A DNA stretch of 64,000 nucleotides from Paraspadella gotoi (Eukaryota > Chaetognatha). Shown here in pieces: positions 54,341-64,000 of the stretch. Every line of letters begins with the position of its first letter. Position 1 is the first letter of the stretch. The translations under genes and the position numbers were made by a program. Location: contig CM119265.1 of the NCBI GenBank assembly GCA_051294375.1, positions 16,176,896 to 16,240,895 on the forward strand, given 5' to 3'. The notes below the pieces were generated by a model. That model worked only from the letters and a program-made list of their open reading frames with translations, searched no databases and was not told where the DNA came from.

Positions 54341-57300
54341 ACGCTGTGCCCCGCGCCCAAGATGATTCACCCGACAACTACCTACTTCACGTCAAGGACG
54401 CCACCGATGGCCGCCAGTGGCTCGTCGACGGCGGCGCCCTTCTTTCACTAATACCGCCCACCACGGCGCAGCGGGAAGCAGGACCCGTCGGGCCAAAACT
54501 CCAAGCAGCAAACGGCTCCACAATCAACTCGTATGGCATCGTACATCGAAGAGTAGTCCTCGGCTCAAGAGTTTTCGCATTTGATTTTTTAGCAGCCGAT
54601 GTAACCCAAAGCATTTTGGGAGCTGACTTTCTGGCCGAGTTTTACCTCGCCCCAAATCACCGAGACGGCACACTGCTCGACCTACGCGACCTATCGACAA
54701 TATCCTGCGATAGCTCAGAAGTGAGTCCACCGTCTCACGTAAATCTCGTCGACCAGAAAGACAATGTCTATTACCAGCTACTCGATGAATATCCTGCTTT
54801 GTCGACACCAACATTCGAAATCAGAGAGCCGAAACATGGAGTGAGACATCATATCCCCACCTTCGGCCGACCCTGCCAGGCAAGGGCTCGGCGCCTCCCA
54901 CCCGAGAAGCTCGCAGTGGCCAAGGCAGAACTGGAGAAACTGGTCGCACTCGGCATCGCTAAAAGGGCTAAAAGCTCCTGGTCCTCCCCCTTACTCTGCG
55001 TTCCAAAGGCGGATGGAGGATGGCGATGTTGCGGAGATTTCCGCAGACTCAACGCAAATACCAAAGATGATAAATATCCCGTCAAGCTCCTAGCGGACTT
55101 TAATGCGGAGTTGGCGGGAAAAAAGATATTTTCGAAAATTGATCTCCTTAAAGGATATCATCAGATTCCAGTGGCCGATGAAGATGTCCCCAAAACGGCG
55201 GTTATTACCCCGTTTGGTTTATTTGTTTTCCTTCGAACTCCCTTCGGTCTCAAGAACGCAGGGCAGGATTTTCAGCGCATGATGGATGAAATCCTGGGCG
55301 ACGTGCCGCATACATACGTCTATTTAGACGACATCCTCGTCGCCAGCGCTGACCAAGAAGAGCACCTGAAGGACTTGAAGTCAGTCTTTGACTCCCTCGC
55401 CGATAATGGCCTAGTAATAAATCGCAAAAAATGCGTCCTCGGCCAATCATCACTGGAGTTCTTAGGATATATGGTGGATGCGACCGGCGTGAAGCCCCTC
55501 CCTCAAAAAGTGGAGGCAATACGCGCCACCAACCCTCCTACGACCGTGAAAGAGTTGCAAAGGTTCCTCGGCATGGTCAATTATTATCGCCGCTTCATAC
55601 CGAAGGCCGCCCACCATGCCGCGGCATTATACGACGTCCTAGCCGGAAAACCAAAACAACTCAACTGGACAAGCAAGTGCTCGGAGTCGTTCAACGCAAT
55701 CAAGGAAGCGCTAGCCAACGCAACACTACTTCGACACCCTCAAACTAACGCTCAACTGGCGCTAACGACTGATGCGTCAGATATCGCCGTCGGCGCAGTC
55801 TTAGAGCAACGGACGCCGCTGGGATGGGAGCCGCTGGCGTTCTTTTCAGCAAAGCTCGACCAAGCACAGCGACGTTGGCCGCCTTTTGATCGAGAGCTAT
55901 ATGGAGCTTTTCGAGCAGTCCGACATTTCCGTCATTGGCTCGAGGGCAGAACTTTTACACTCTACACGGACCACCAATCCTTGATACATGCCCTCCACAA
56001 ACGCGCTGAGCCTCAAACGACCCGCCACAACTTCCAGTTGTCAGTTATATCTGAATTTACGACGGACATCCGCCACGTCCGCGGCAAGGCCAATGTGGTC
56101 GCCGACGCCTTGTCAAGGCCCAATCCGTCACCGATTGCTGCAATCGACCGCCCACTGCCTCCAGCAAAGTCACAGGATCTCCAAGCAACCGTCAACGCCA
56201 TCGGACAAGAGGGTATCGATTTAGAGGAAATGGCGCGGCACCAAGCGCTCGACAGAGATTTCCAGCGCCTCTCACAAGACGCCCGGACCGGTCTCAATTT
56301 CCGCAAAGTCAAGCTTGGCAATCACGATCTCCTCGTCGATGTATCTAACGGCCCAGCACGACCATTCGTACCGGAAGCCTGGCGCAAACGCGTTTTTGAC
56401 GCAGTTCATGGCCTCGGCCACCCCGGCGTCGCCAGGACGAGAGAAACGATAGCCTCAAAGTTCGTCTGGCCGTCCCTTCGCGCCGACACGACTCGATGGG
56501 CAAGGGAATGCCTCCCATGTCAGCAGGCCAAGGTCACGAGGAACGTCACGCCCAATATCGGAGAATTTGCCGTCCCCGCGCGGCGTTTCCAACATCTCAA
56601 TGTTGACATAACAATTATGCCCGCCTCAAATAGCTACAGTTATCTTCTAACTGTAGTAGACCGTTTCACGAGGTGGCCAGCAGCTCTACCAATGAAGGAT
56701 ATGACCGCGACCACCGTGATCGACACCCTCGTCCACGGGTGGATCTCAACCTTCGGAATCCCTTCAGACATCACGACCGACCGCGGCGCACAGTTCGGCT
56801 CCGCCACATGGAATCAACTGGCACAAACCTGGGGGATTCGGCACCACCAAACAACGGCATATCACCCTCAGGCTAACGGACTCGTGGAGCGCTTCCACCG
56901 TCGCCTCAAGGAAGCCCTAATCGCCCTAGGCAGCGAGGAGCCTCATCAATGGTTCTGGCGCCTCCCGGCGGCGCTCCTCGCGATTCGAACGACAATCAAG
57001 CCCGATATCGGCGCTTCTCCGGCAGACCTCGTTTTCGGAGAAGGTCTGACTGTTCCGGGCGACCTCCTTCCCACGTCTCCAGGCGACAACGAGCTCCCAG
57101 AACAGCGTCGCATCCTTAGAAATAACCTCAGACTGGAAGTCGAACGACTCCAGCCAACGGAGACTTCAGCTCATCGAACGCCGCACGTTTACCTTCCCGA
57201 CACTCTCGTCGACGCTACCCACGTCTTCGTGCGACGTTCCGACGTCAAACCTCCTCTTACCGCGCCCTACCAAGGCCCTTACCGCGTCGTTGACCGAGAC

Positions 57301-57756
57301 AACTTGAATTTTAAAGTCGAGATCCCCGGCCGCGGCGTGCAAACGATAGCTATCGCACGTATTAAGCCGGCGACACTGTGGCGAGATGAAGATAATCAAC
57401 AACGCGCGCCTCAACAGTCGACGCCACCAGAAGCAGTGACGCCCACTCCAGACGAAGCGCAAAACCATGAACCTCGCTTGCCACCAACGCCAACCCTTCC
57501 TTTTGGTCTCCCTCCTCCTCCTCCTCCTTCTCTTCCTCCCCCTTCTCCTCCTCCCCCTTCTCCCCCTCCTCCTCCCATGCCCCAGCGTCAACGCCCTGCG
57601 CGGCTACGCCCATGTCCGCGCCAAACGCCAAAGGGCCTGGCCTACCGCTCGGGAGTAAGCAACGTAGATTTCAAAACAAATGAACACTCGGGCAAAACTT
57701 TAAATTCACGTCCAAATTACAATAAAGTGCTTCGACATTTGCTCCAGCACACTTAA
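54337..57756 (+). CDS. pol: Pol polyprotein of element 2 (protease, RT, RNase H, integrase)
   Basis: About 1139 residues from the overlap; the frame is open upstream past the slip site. Protease LVDGG at 29-33, RT with FSKID and YLDD near 329-332, RNase H with TTDASD and YTDH, integrase finger HGLGHP and CLPCQQ, core residues in NVDIT, TTDRGAQF and NGLVERFHRR (D,D35E spacing), and a GPYRVV motif near the end. The C-terminal tail is Pro-rich. No internal stops. It is slightly shorter than element 1 because the Asp-rich tail is absent. The copy looks coding-competent in pol. Confidence 0.92.
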   Translation: MNAVPRAQDDSPDNYLLHVKDATDGRQWLVDGGALLSLIPPTTAQREAGPVGPKLQAANGSTINSYGIVHRRVVLGSRVFAFDFLAADVTQSILGADFLAEFYLAPNHRDGTLLDLRDLSTISCDSSEVSPPSHVNLVDQKDNVYYQLLDEYPALSTPTFEIREPKHGVRHHIPTFGRPCQARARRLPPEKLAVAKAELEKLVALGIAKRAKSSWSSPLLCVPKADGGWRCCGDFRRLNANTKDDKYPVKLLADFNAELAGKKIFSKIDLLKGYHQIPVADEDVPKTAVITPFGLFVFLRTPFGLKNAGQDFQRMMDEILGDVPHTYVYLDDILVASADQEEHLKDLKSVFDSLADNGLVINRKKCVLGQSSLEFLGYMVDATGVKPLPQKVEAIRATNPPTTVKELQRFLGMVNYYRRFIPKAAHHAAALYDVLAGKPKQLNWTSKCSESFNAIKEALANATLLRHPQTNAQLALTTDASDIAVGAVLEQRTPLGWEPLAFFSAKLDQAQRRWPPFDRELYGAFRAVRHFRHWLEGRTFTLYTDHQSLIHALHKRAEPQTTRHNFQLSVISEFTTDIRHVRGKANVVADALSRPNPSPIAAIDRPLPPAKSQDLQATVNAIGQEGIDLEEMARHQALDRDFQRLSQDARTGLNFRKVKLGNHDLLVDVSNGPARPFVPEAWRKRVFDAVHGLGHPGVARTRETIASKFVWPSLRADTTRWARECLPCQQAKVTRNVTPNIGEFAVPARRFQHLNVDITIMPASNSYSYLLTVVDRFTRWPAALPMKDMTATTVIDTLVHGWISTFGIPSDITTDRGAQFGSATWNQLAQTWGIRHHQTTAYHPQANGLVERFHRRLKEALIALGSEEPHQWFWRLPAALLAIRTTIKPDIGASPADLVFGEGLTVPGDLLPTSPGDNELPEQRRILRNNLRLEVERLQPTETSAHRTPHVYLPDTLVDATHVFVRRSDVKPPLTAPYQGPYRVVDRDNLNFKVEIPGRGVQTIAIARIKPATLWRDEDNQQRAPQQSTPPEAVTPTPDEAQNHEPRLPPTPTLPFGLPPPPPPSLPPPSPPPPSPPPPPMPQRQRPARLRPCPRQTPKGLAYRSGVSNVDFKTNEHSGKTLNSRPNYNKVLRHLLQHT

Positions 57757-57759
57757 ACT

Positions 57760-57769
57760 NNNNNNNNNN
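57760..57769. other. 10-N assembly gap
   Basis: Joins the end of element 2 pol directly to block B', so the 3' LTR and true flank of element 2 are missing. Confidence 0.95.
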
Positions 57770-58443
57770 ATCTGGCTTTGACCGAATAAGAATAAGAACC
57801 GAGATTACTACTACGATAAACTAGACCGACGTTGACAACGACGTTATCTACGACGACGTAGACGAAGACCGACCCGGGAAAGGGGAAATCGCAGTTGGAC
57901 CTCCTGGGACGCTGGAGTTGACGTCCCGGGGGAACGAGGCTATGAGGTGAAAGAGGTTGGGGAGGGGGCGCCGGGGGTGACCGGGGGTGACCGGCGGCGG
58001 GGTGTTCGAAGCTCTATCTAACAAGGTTTGAGAAAAAGTGAGGGCAAGGGGGTAGGTTCTATTTCGACTGACCCGAGTCAGCGCCCGGGAATCGCTCCAT
58101 CAATCAAAATGCAATTCCTCGATTCACGAATGAGGCGTTTGGGCGCGAGTGGGATGATCGGACCGTCGCAAGTCGGCCATGGGATCCCTGGACCGTTGAG
58201 TTAAGGAGAGAAGGATATTCCCTTGGATTGGTCGTAATGAAACGGTCTGATTATGTATAAATAAAATAATAAATTATGCATAAATTAAAGAAAATTTGAG
58301 GAGGATTCCCGTTAAAGATTGAAAAAGGAAATGACGAAGGGATGGGAGCTCAGAAGAAGAATCGAAAATGAAGGAAAAGTCGGCGCGAGGGGACTGGGGC
58401 AGACATTCCCCGGACGCAGAGCGATCGTTACCGAGGCGAGGTC

Positions 58444-58446
<3 letters not shown>

Positions 58447-58492
<46 letters not shown>
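58447..58492. repeat. (GA)n array in block B'
   Basis: About 23 GA units, half the length of the partner at 22643-22733. Confidence 0.9.
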
Positions 58493-58494
<2 letters not shown>

Positions 58495-59039
58495 GAGTTG
58501 AATAGAGGTTGTTAACCTCGATTTTGTGGATGCATCTCTGTCCGTTGGCGTCAGAAGTTGGCGAGTTCTTTCGTTGATTAACAAAACTTAATAGATAAAA
58601 TTTCTAACATTTTAAAGGATTAGTCCGATCGTAAGGTGTTTCATATTATTCATATTATTCAGTGTTATCAAGTGTCACGAAATTCCACGTGTTCGACGCT
58701 TCATGCGGTAAAAAGTCAAAAGCTTAGGCCTTAAGCTTTAAGCCTTAAGCCTTAAGCCTTAAACCTTAAGCTTAGGGCTTAATAAACATCCTTGAGTATT
58801 TGAAAGGCAAGCATTAAATGATTCAACCGCGTAGAAGGTATGCTTCAAAACACTTGCTCGTCATGGCGCAATTTTTGATTCACATATCGTATTATGCGCC
58901 CCGTTCTTTGCACTGAAGATTGAACTTCCTATTAATTCCTACCTCCTACCAGTTAATTTCGTCGCAAACCTTTTTTCAAAAGAGAATGTTGCGTCGCAAG
59001 ATTCATGTATCAGGTTAAAAAAAACAAATATTTATTTTT

Positions 59040-59397
<358 letters not shown>

Positions 59398-59539
59398 TCT
59401 CCTTCTTTCAGTTACTATCTTTTCTATCCTTTTTTAGTCAAATTCATTAAAAGGAAAAAAGGAGGGCGACTAGCAATTTCTTTTACAATTCCCCTGCCAC
59501 GAAGATTGTAGACACGCCCCGCTTCAATCGATCTTCTCT

Positions 59540-59591
59540 CTCTCTCTGTCTCTCTGTCTCTCTATCTCTCTCTCTTCTTCTTTCTTTTTCT

Positions 59592-59631
<40 letters not shown>

Positions 59632-59670
59632 TTTTCTTCTTTTTTTTTTTTTTTTTCTTTCTTTCTTTCT

Positions 59671-59701
<31 letters not shown>

Positions 59702-59738
59702 TTTTCTTTCTTTCTTCTTTCTTTCTCTCCCGGCTCTT
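59540..59738. repeat. (TC)n and (TTTC)n array in block B'
   Basis: TC followed by TTTC tetranucleotides with one long T-run near 59640. Confidence 0.9.
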
Positions 59739-60024
59739 TCCCTTCTTTTAATTACCAAACAGTTCTCTTTCTTCCTCAGTGTACTTTCATCAGATTCGCC
59801 TTGTCAGCGTGTCAAATAATTTTAACAACCATGCGTGACACGAAACCATTTCCACCATGAAAATGCCTATTGCGTCAACCGTTCGCCACGACGCTATATT
59901 GGCGCGATGGCTCTAAAGACTGCCCTCGTCTCTCAGCAACGCCGACGCGTCGCGGGTCGTGCGAATAAAGTCTCGCGCTTTCGAGTCGCTTAATCGATTC
60001 CGCGCACGCACGACCCCCGAACGA

Positions 60025-60335
60025 CGAGGGTGCACTCAGACGGCTAGAGTGCACTCAGATAACGACAAGGGTGCACGCAGACCGGTAAAAGAGTGCACTC
60101 AGATGACGACGAGGGTGCACGCAGATGCCAAGAGTGCACTCAGATGGCGACGAGGTGCACGCAGACGGCTAGAGTGCACTCAGATGAGCGACGAGGGTGC
60201 ATCGCAGACGGCTAGAGTGCACTCAGATGGCGACGAAAGGTGTGCACGCAGATGGCTAGAGTTGTCACTCAGATGTGCGACGAGGGTGCACGCAGACGGC
60301 TAGAGTGCACTCAGATGGCGACGAGGGTGAATGCA
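60025..60335. repeat. 41-bp minisatellite in block B'
   Basis: About seven units, one or so more than in block B, with the same two GTGCAC sites per unit. Confidence 0.85.
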
Positions 60336-61278
60336 GTGCATTTCACACAAAAGAGAACGTATAACGAAATCTACGTGGTATGGTTGGTCTTTCATTCGTG
60401 TGCGGACTGTGGAACATCCGGGGTTTTTTTTTTCACGTTTAACAGTTCGACCAACTTTTTACTGACTAATTTTTACATGACATAATTTTTAAAAGAGTCA
60501 TTATCATCTTCCAGTTTTTTTTTTTTTTTGTATTCAAACAACTTCCAATTAGGGACGAAGAATCATTTGCATTTGAATGTTTTTGATTCGCCAATCGTCC
60601 GCTGCGTGAAGAGAGGCGCTGTTTTGAGCAGCGATCGAGGAATACCTTTTTAAATTCACCGCTTTTCTATTCTTTAATTGCCTATTATTTTTACCTAAGA
60701 ATAGTATTAAACCTATTAACACTTTTGTACGTAAATAAAAAAAAAAGAAACAAAACTGAGTCTTTTGTTTGAAACTACGAAAGAGACGAGTCGTATTGTT
60801 TAGTCACCCTGGAGGGAATTTAACCAACTGGCGAATATTTTGTTTTTGTTTATTTTCTTTTCTTTTGGCCGTCAGTCAAAGGCGGAGCTTCCTCTTCTTT
60901 TTTTCAGACTTTCTGCCAAATCATTTTATCGTCTGTTTACATTTTCAATGAGCTCAAGCACAACAATAACACAAACATATTGAAAAAGAAACCTTTGCTA
61001 AAAAGACGCTTGGGCTTTTGGCAAATAGTAATTACAATAATATTTTTGACTTTCGACTTTACAACTGAATTTATATTAGATGGTAATGCTGTCACTATCA
61101 GTTACCTAGTATAAAATTTAAATGTATTTAAATTTACGTGTATACACGTAATTAGTTTTTTTAAATGACTTAAACGATCAATAAAAAAATTTTGCAAGTA
61201 GTACGTATATTTACGACTATGATAAATAGTTACACAACTCATTTAAGTACACTTTTTAACTACTCCCTCCAAAACCAG

Positions 61279-61661
61279 GAGGCGCTTCCAGCGACGTCGC
61301 GTCCGATTACGGCGCCGTCGACGTTTCCGGCCCAACGCCGCCATCTACCCGCGGCGTAGGCGGGGTAACTCGCGCCGACGTCATCGTCGGTGCCGGTCAG
61401 GAAAATCCCGGCGCCGTTCACGCTAACCCCGGCGCCGGTATGGCGCTCGTTCCGGCGCCTCCTCTCCCCGGCGTCAAATCCCTCGCTCACGCCGGATACA
61501 ACCACAACCACAACAACACCCACGGAGGCCTTTACAACGGCGTCCACAACCCCCTCGGCGGTCACCTTCACCACCATCATCACCACCACGGACGCTCCGG
61601 CCACAACTATCCCTATGGTGTACTGGCCACGCCCTCCAGGCTGCAGCAGAGGATCCTACAG
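61279..61661 (+). CDS. His/Gly/Pro-rich exon of an unidentified gene
   Basis: Acceptor ctactccctccaaaaccag ends at 61278. The frame is open for 383 bp to donor CAG|GTGCTT at 61661/61662, ending in phase 0. It reads GGASSDVASDYGAVDVSG early, then MALVPAPPLPGVKSLAHAGY, a run of seven His in GGHLHHHHHHHGRSG, and YGVLATPSRLQQRILQ at the end. GC content and CpG are far above the flanks. Low-complexity His/Gly/Pro stretches are common in transcription regulators and channel tails, but no domain is recognisable. The minus-strand Val-rich frame here is a shadow. Confidence 0.55.
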
Positions 61662-62100
61662 GTGCTTGGCTTGAGAAAGAGCGGGCGTTGTCGGGCTGTA
61701 GAAGGGGGTAAGACCGGGTGGGTGTTAGGGACTGGAAGATGAAGAGAAAAATATTGATTGAAAAAGAATATGAGAAATGTTAAAGTAAAGAGAGAAGGGG
61801 AAGGAAGAGGTCGGGGGGAAAAAGGAAAAAAAGTAAATTAATTAAAAGAGATAGAAAAAAACCAGAATGGGATATGAGATAAGAATCCAGAAAATAAGAA
61901 AAGTGAAAATCGAAATTCGTAACCAACGGAGCAGACTGAAGAGTGAGGAGAGAATCTTGTTTTCTTCTTCCTTGTGTCGACTGCTTCCTTTTCTTGACTT
62001 GAATTTCCAACGTCAACAATAAAAAAATCGATTCCAAAGAGAGAAAAAAAAATGAGAAGATGGAAAGAGGGAGTCATCGGAAATTTCAAAGAGAAGAGAT
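61662..62100. other. Likely intronic, purine-rich non-coding stretch
   Basis: A/G-rich sequence after the donor at 61662. No second exon recognised. Confidence 0.4.
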
Positions 62101-62104
62101 CACC

Positions 62105-62375
62105 TCCGACTGTTACTTTGCTGTCGTCTTGCCGTCGATTCCAATTCACTTTGTCGTCACTGAGACATCGCGTTGTCGCAGCTTCGTCACTTTGCTGTCG
62201 CTGTGCCGTCTAATTGTCATCACTTAGCCATCCTTGTACCATCGACGACGACGTTGCTTTGCCGTCAATTTTCATTCAATTTGCCATCATTTTGTAGTCG
62301 CGGTGCCGTCGATTTTCAGTCGATCAGTCATTTCTATGCCATACCATCATTTCGCCGTCGCTTTCTCAATTCTAA
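62105..62375. repeat. Degenerate TTTGCCGTCG-type repeat
   Basis: About a dozen loose copies of a 20-30 bp unit built on CACTTTGCTGTCG / TGCCGTCGATT. The open frames across it are repeat translations. Confidence 0.5.
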
Positions 62376-62600
62376 TTCGCTCTTTCCGACGAATATTAAG
62401 CGTAGTACGCGTGACATGTGACGGATTAAACTGACGAAGGCCTTACGTAATTCGTGGCGATTTTTTTTTTTTTTTTTTAAATTCTTTATTTTTTTAAAGC
62501 GACTTGATTTCATTAATTCACGACGGGAACATAGAAGCTGTCACGAAGAAAGTCTGGAAAGGGGGAAAAAAACGAAGGAGACTGAATGACTGTTGGTCGC
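62376..62600. other. Non-coding stretch
   Basis: Includes a T-run of about 18 at 62461-62479. No gene. Confidence 0.4.
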
Positions 62601-62603
62601 GTT

Positions 62604-62936
62604 GAAACTGTAGGAATTATGATAGTTGTCTTAATTTATTTATCTGAATCGATTTCACGGAGCGAAATTTACTGAGCTTATCGCGTATAAAACGAGACGT
62701 CACGCTTTTATCTTTTTGACTTTATAAAAGATAAACTGACGTTTTGACAGAACTTGAGACTGTAGGAATTATGACAGTTGTGTATAATGTATTTATCTGA
62801 ATCGATTACACGGATCGAAATTTACTGAGCTTATCGTGTATAAAACGAATAGACAAACATGGCAGATAAAACGAGACGTCACGCTTTCATCTTTTTAACT
62901 TTATAAAAGATAAACTGATGTTTTGACAGAACTTCT
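62604..62936. repeat. ~150-bp tandem duplication, two copies
   Basis: Copy 1 starts gaaactgtaggaattatgat at 62604 and copy 2 gagactgtaggaattatgac at 62755. Both run through ttactgagcttatcg, cgagacgtcacgctttatct-like sequence and gttttgacagaactt. Copy 2 has about 30 extra bases near 62847-62876. Confidence 0.8.
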
Positions 62937-63222
62937 TGAAGTCACCGATGTAAACTTTGGACGAGAATGAAACTAAGAATGATCGTTTTTAAGTTCAACA
63001 TCGTCGTCATCTTCGTCAACGTCGGTCGCTCGCGTGAAGGTATAACGCTGCGTAACTTGCAAGTGTTGGATAAAAAAAAGTTTCCAAGTTCATCTGTAAA
63101 ATTTGTATTTTTAAGTGAGTTTATATATGTAGTCGGGCATTGACTGAATCGGAGGAAAAAAAGCGTCAGGGGAATGATTCGTCACGTAACCGACGTTCTA
63201 CGTCACCGTCTTTCCAGATAAG

Positions 63223-63690
<468 letters not shown>

Positions 63691-64000
63691 GAAATATGTG
63701 TGACTTTTATCGTCGGATAAAAATTGTGCTGCTGATGACTTAGTCTCGCGCGTCAAATGGTTACAGTTGCGCCCATTTCATAAAACGAGACGAAAGCTTT
63801 TTTTAGTTCTTTTAGTTCTTTTAGTATTATACTTATATACTTATATACTTATAATTTATAGTAGACATTGTATTTGATCTAAAACCTACATCTTCTTTTT
63901 TTTCCCTCCACATTTTTCGACGAGGCCCTTTTTTTACCAAGGTATATTTTCCCGCGCAGGTTGAGAATCGGTCACGTGACTTTAGGTTGAGGAAAGGGAT
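63691..64000. other. Non-coding stretch to the window end
   Basis: No gene. Contains tandem ttttagttc units (63805-63825) and tatacttata units (63827-63855). Confidence 0.4.

Larger units (their letters stand above)
53150..57759 (+). mobile_element. Ty3/gypsy retrotransposon 2 (CsRn1-like), internal part
   Basis: Primer-binding site TTGGTGGACCCAACG at 53150-53164, gag 53209-54340, pol 54337-57756. It is cut off by the N gap at 57760, so the polypurine tract and 3' LTR are not in the assembly. The proteins are closely alike to element 1 throughout RT and integrase but different enough to be another lineage. Confidence 0.85.

Noticed and set aside
61260-61604. Val/Gly-rich minus-strand protein
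   Set aside because: It is antisense to the better-supported His/Gly/Pro exon and has an unnatural composition.

Overview
This window is eukaryotic nuclear DNA, most likely from an invertebrate animal and plausibly an arthropod; the species cannot be fixed from sequence alone. The reasons are intron-split coding pieces with GT/AG borders, Ty3/gypsy LTR retrotransposons of the CsRn1 type found in invertebrates, short interspersed repeats, and a very heavy load of (GA/TC)n, (TTTA)n, (AAT)n, (GAC)n and (TTTC)n arrays. It is a draft assembly. Runs of 10, 25 or 100 N sit at 7157, 8164, 15742, 31425, 40481, 41161 and 57760, and several large blocks occur twice with scattered one-base indels.

Layout. 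Positions 1-15.6 kb hold a non-coding unit (block A plus tail C) followed by a second noisy copy of it. A 260-bp insertion at 7489-7748 is present in the first copy and absent from the second. Positions 16-21.9 kb are mostly non-coding, with copies of a short interspersed repeat and a clear exon pair at 20217-20653. In that pair a UGA CUAG stop is followed by an in-frame extension that crosses a phase-0 intron, which suggests stop-codon readthrough. Block B (21.9-25.4 kb) is repeated as B' (57.8-61.2 kb). B is interrupted at its right end by a 4-kb insertion (25387-29393) with inverted ends and a TA duplication, and B' preserves the empty site. The insertion contains a long hairpin, two tandem tRNA-like SINE units and a decayed gypsy pol.

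Positions 32.5-38.0 kb carry a minus-strand Ty3/gypsy element with intact gag and pol. Positions 53.1-57.8 kb carry a related plus-strand element with one gag frameshift. Both have a GGGAAAY slippery heptamer, an 8-nt spacer and a conserved stem-loop enclosing the gag stop, the layout of a programmed -1 frameshift. Both also carry an unusual DGG protease motif. A separate copy of the first element's LTR lies in opposite orientation at 39.9-40.5 kb, next to a gap.

Host genes appear only as fragments: a minus-strand ankyrin-repeat gene at 43.1-44.4 kb with frame breaks, a plus-strand two-exon tail at 46627-47067, and a His/Gly/Pro-rich exon at 61279-61661. No rRNA gene, canonical tRNA gene or CRISPR array was seen. 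Most long open frames in the window are translations of simple repeats and are not genes.
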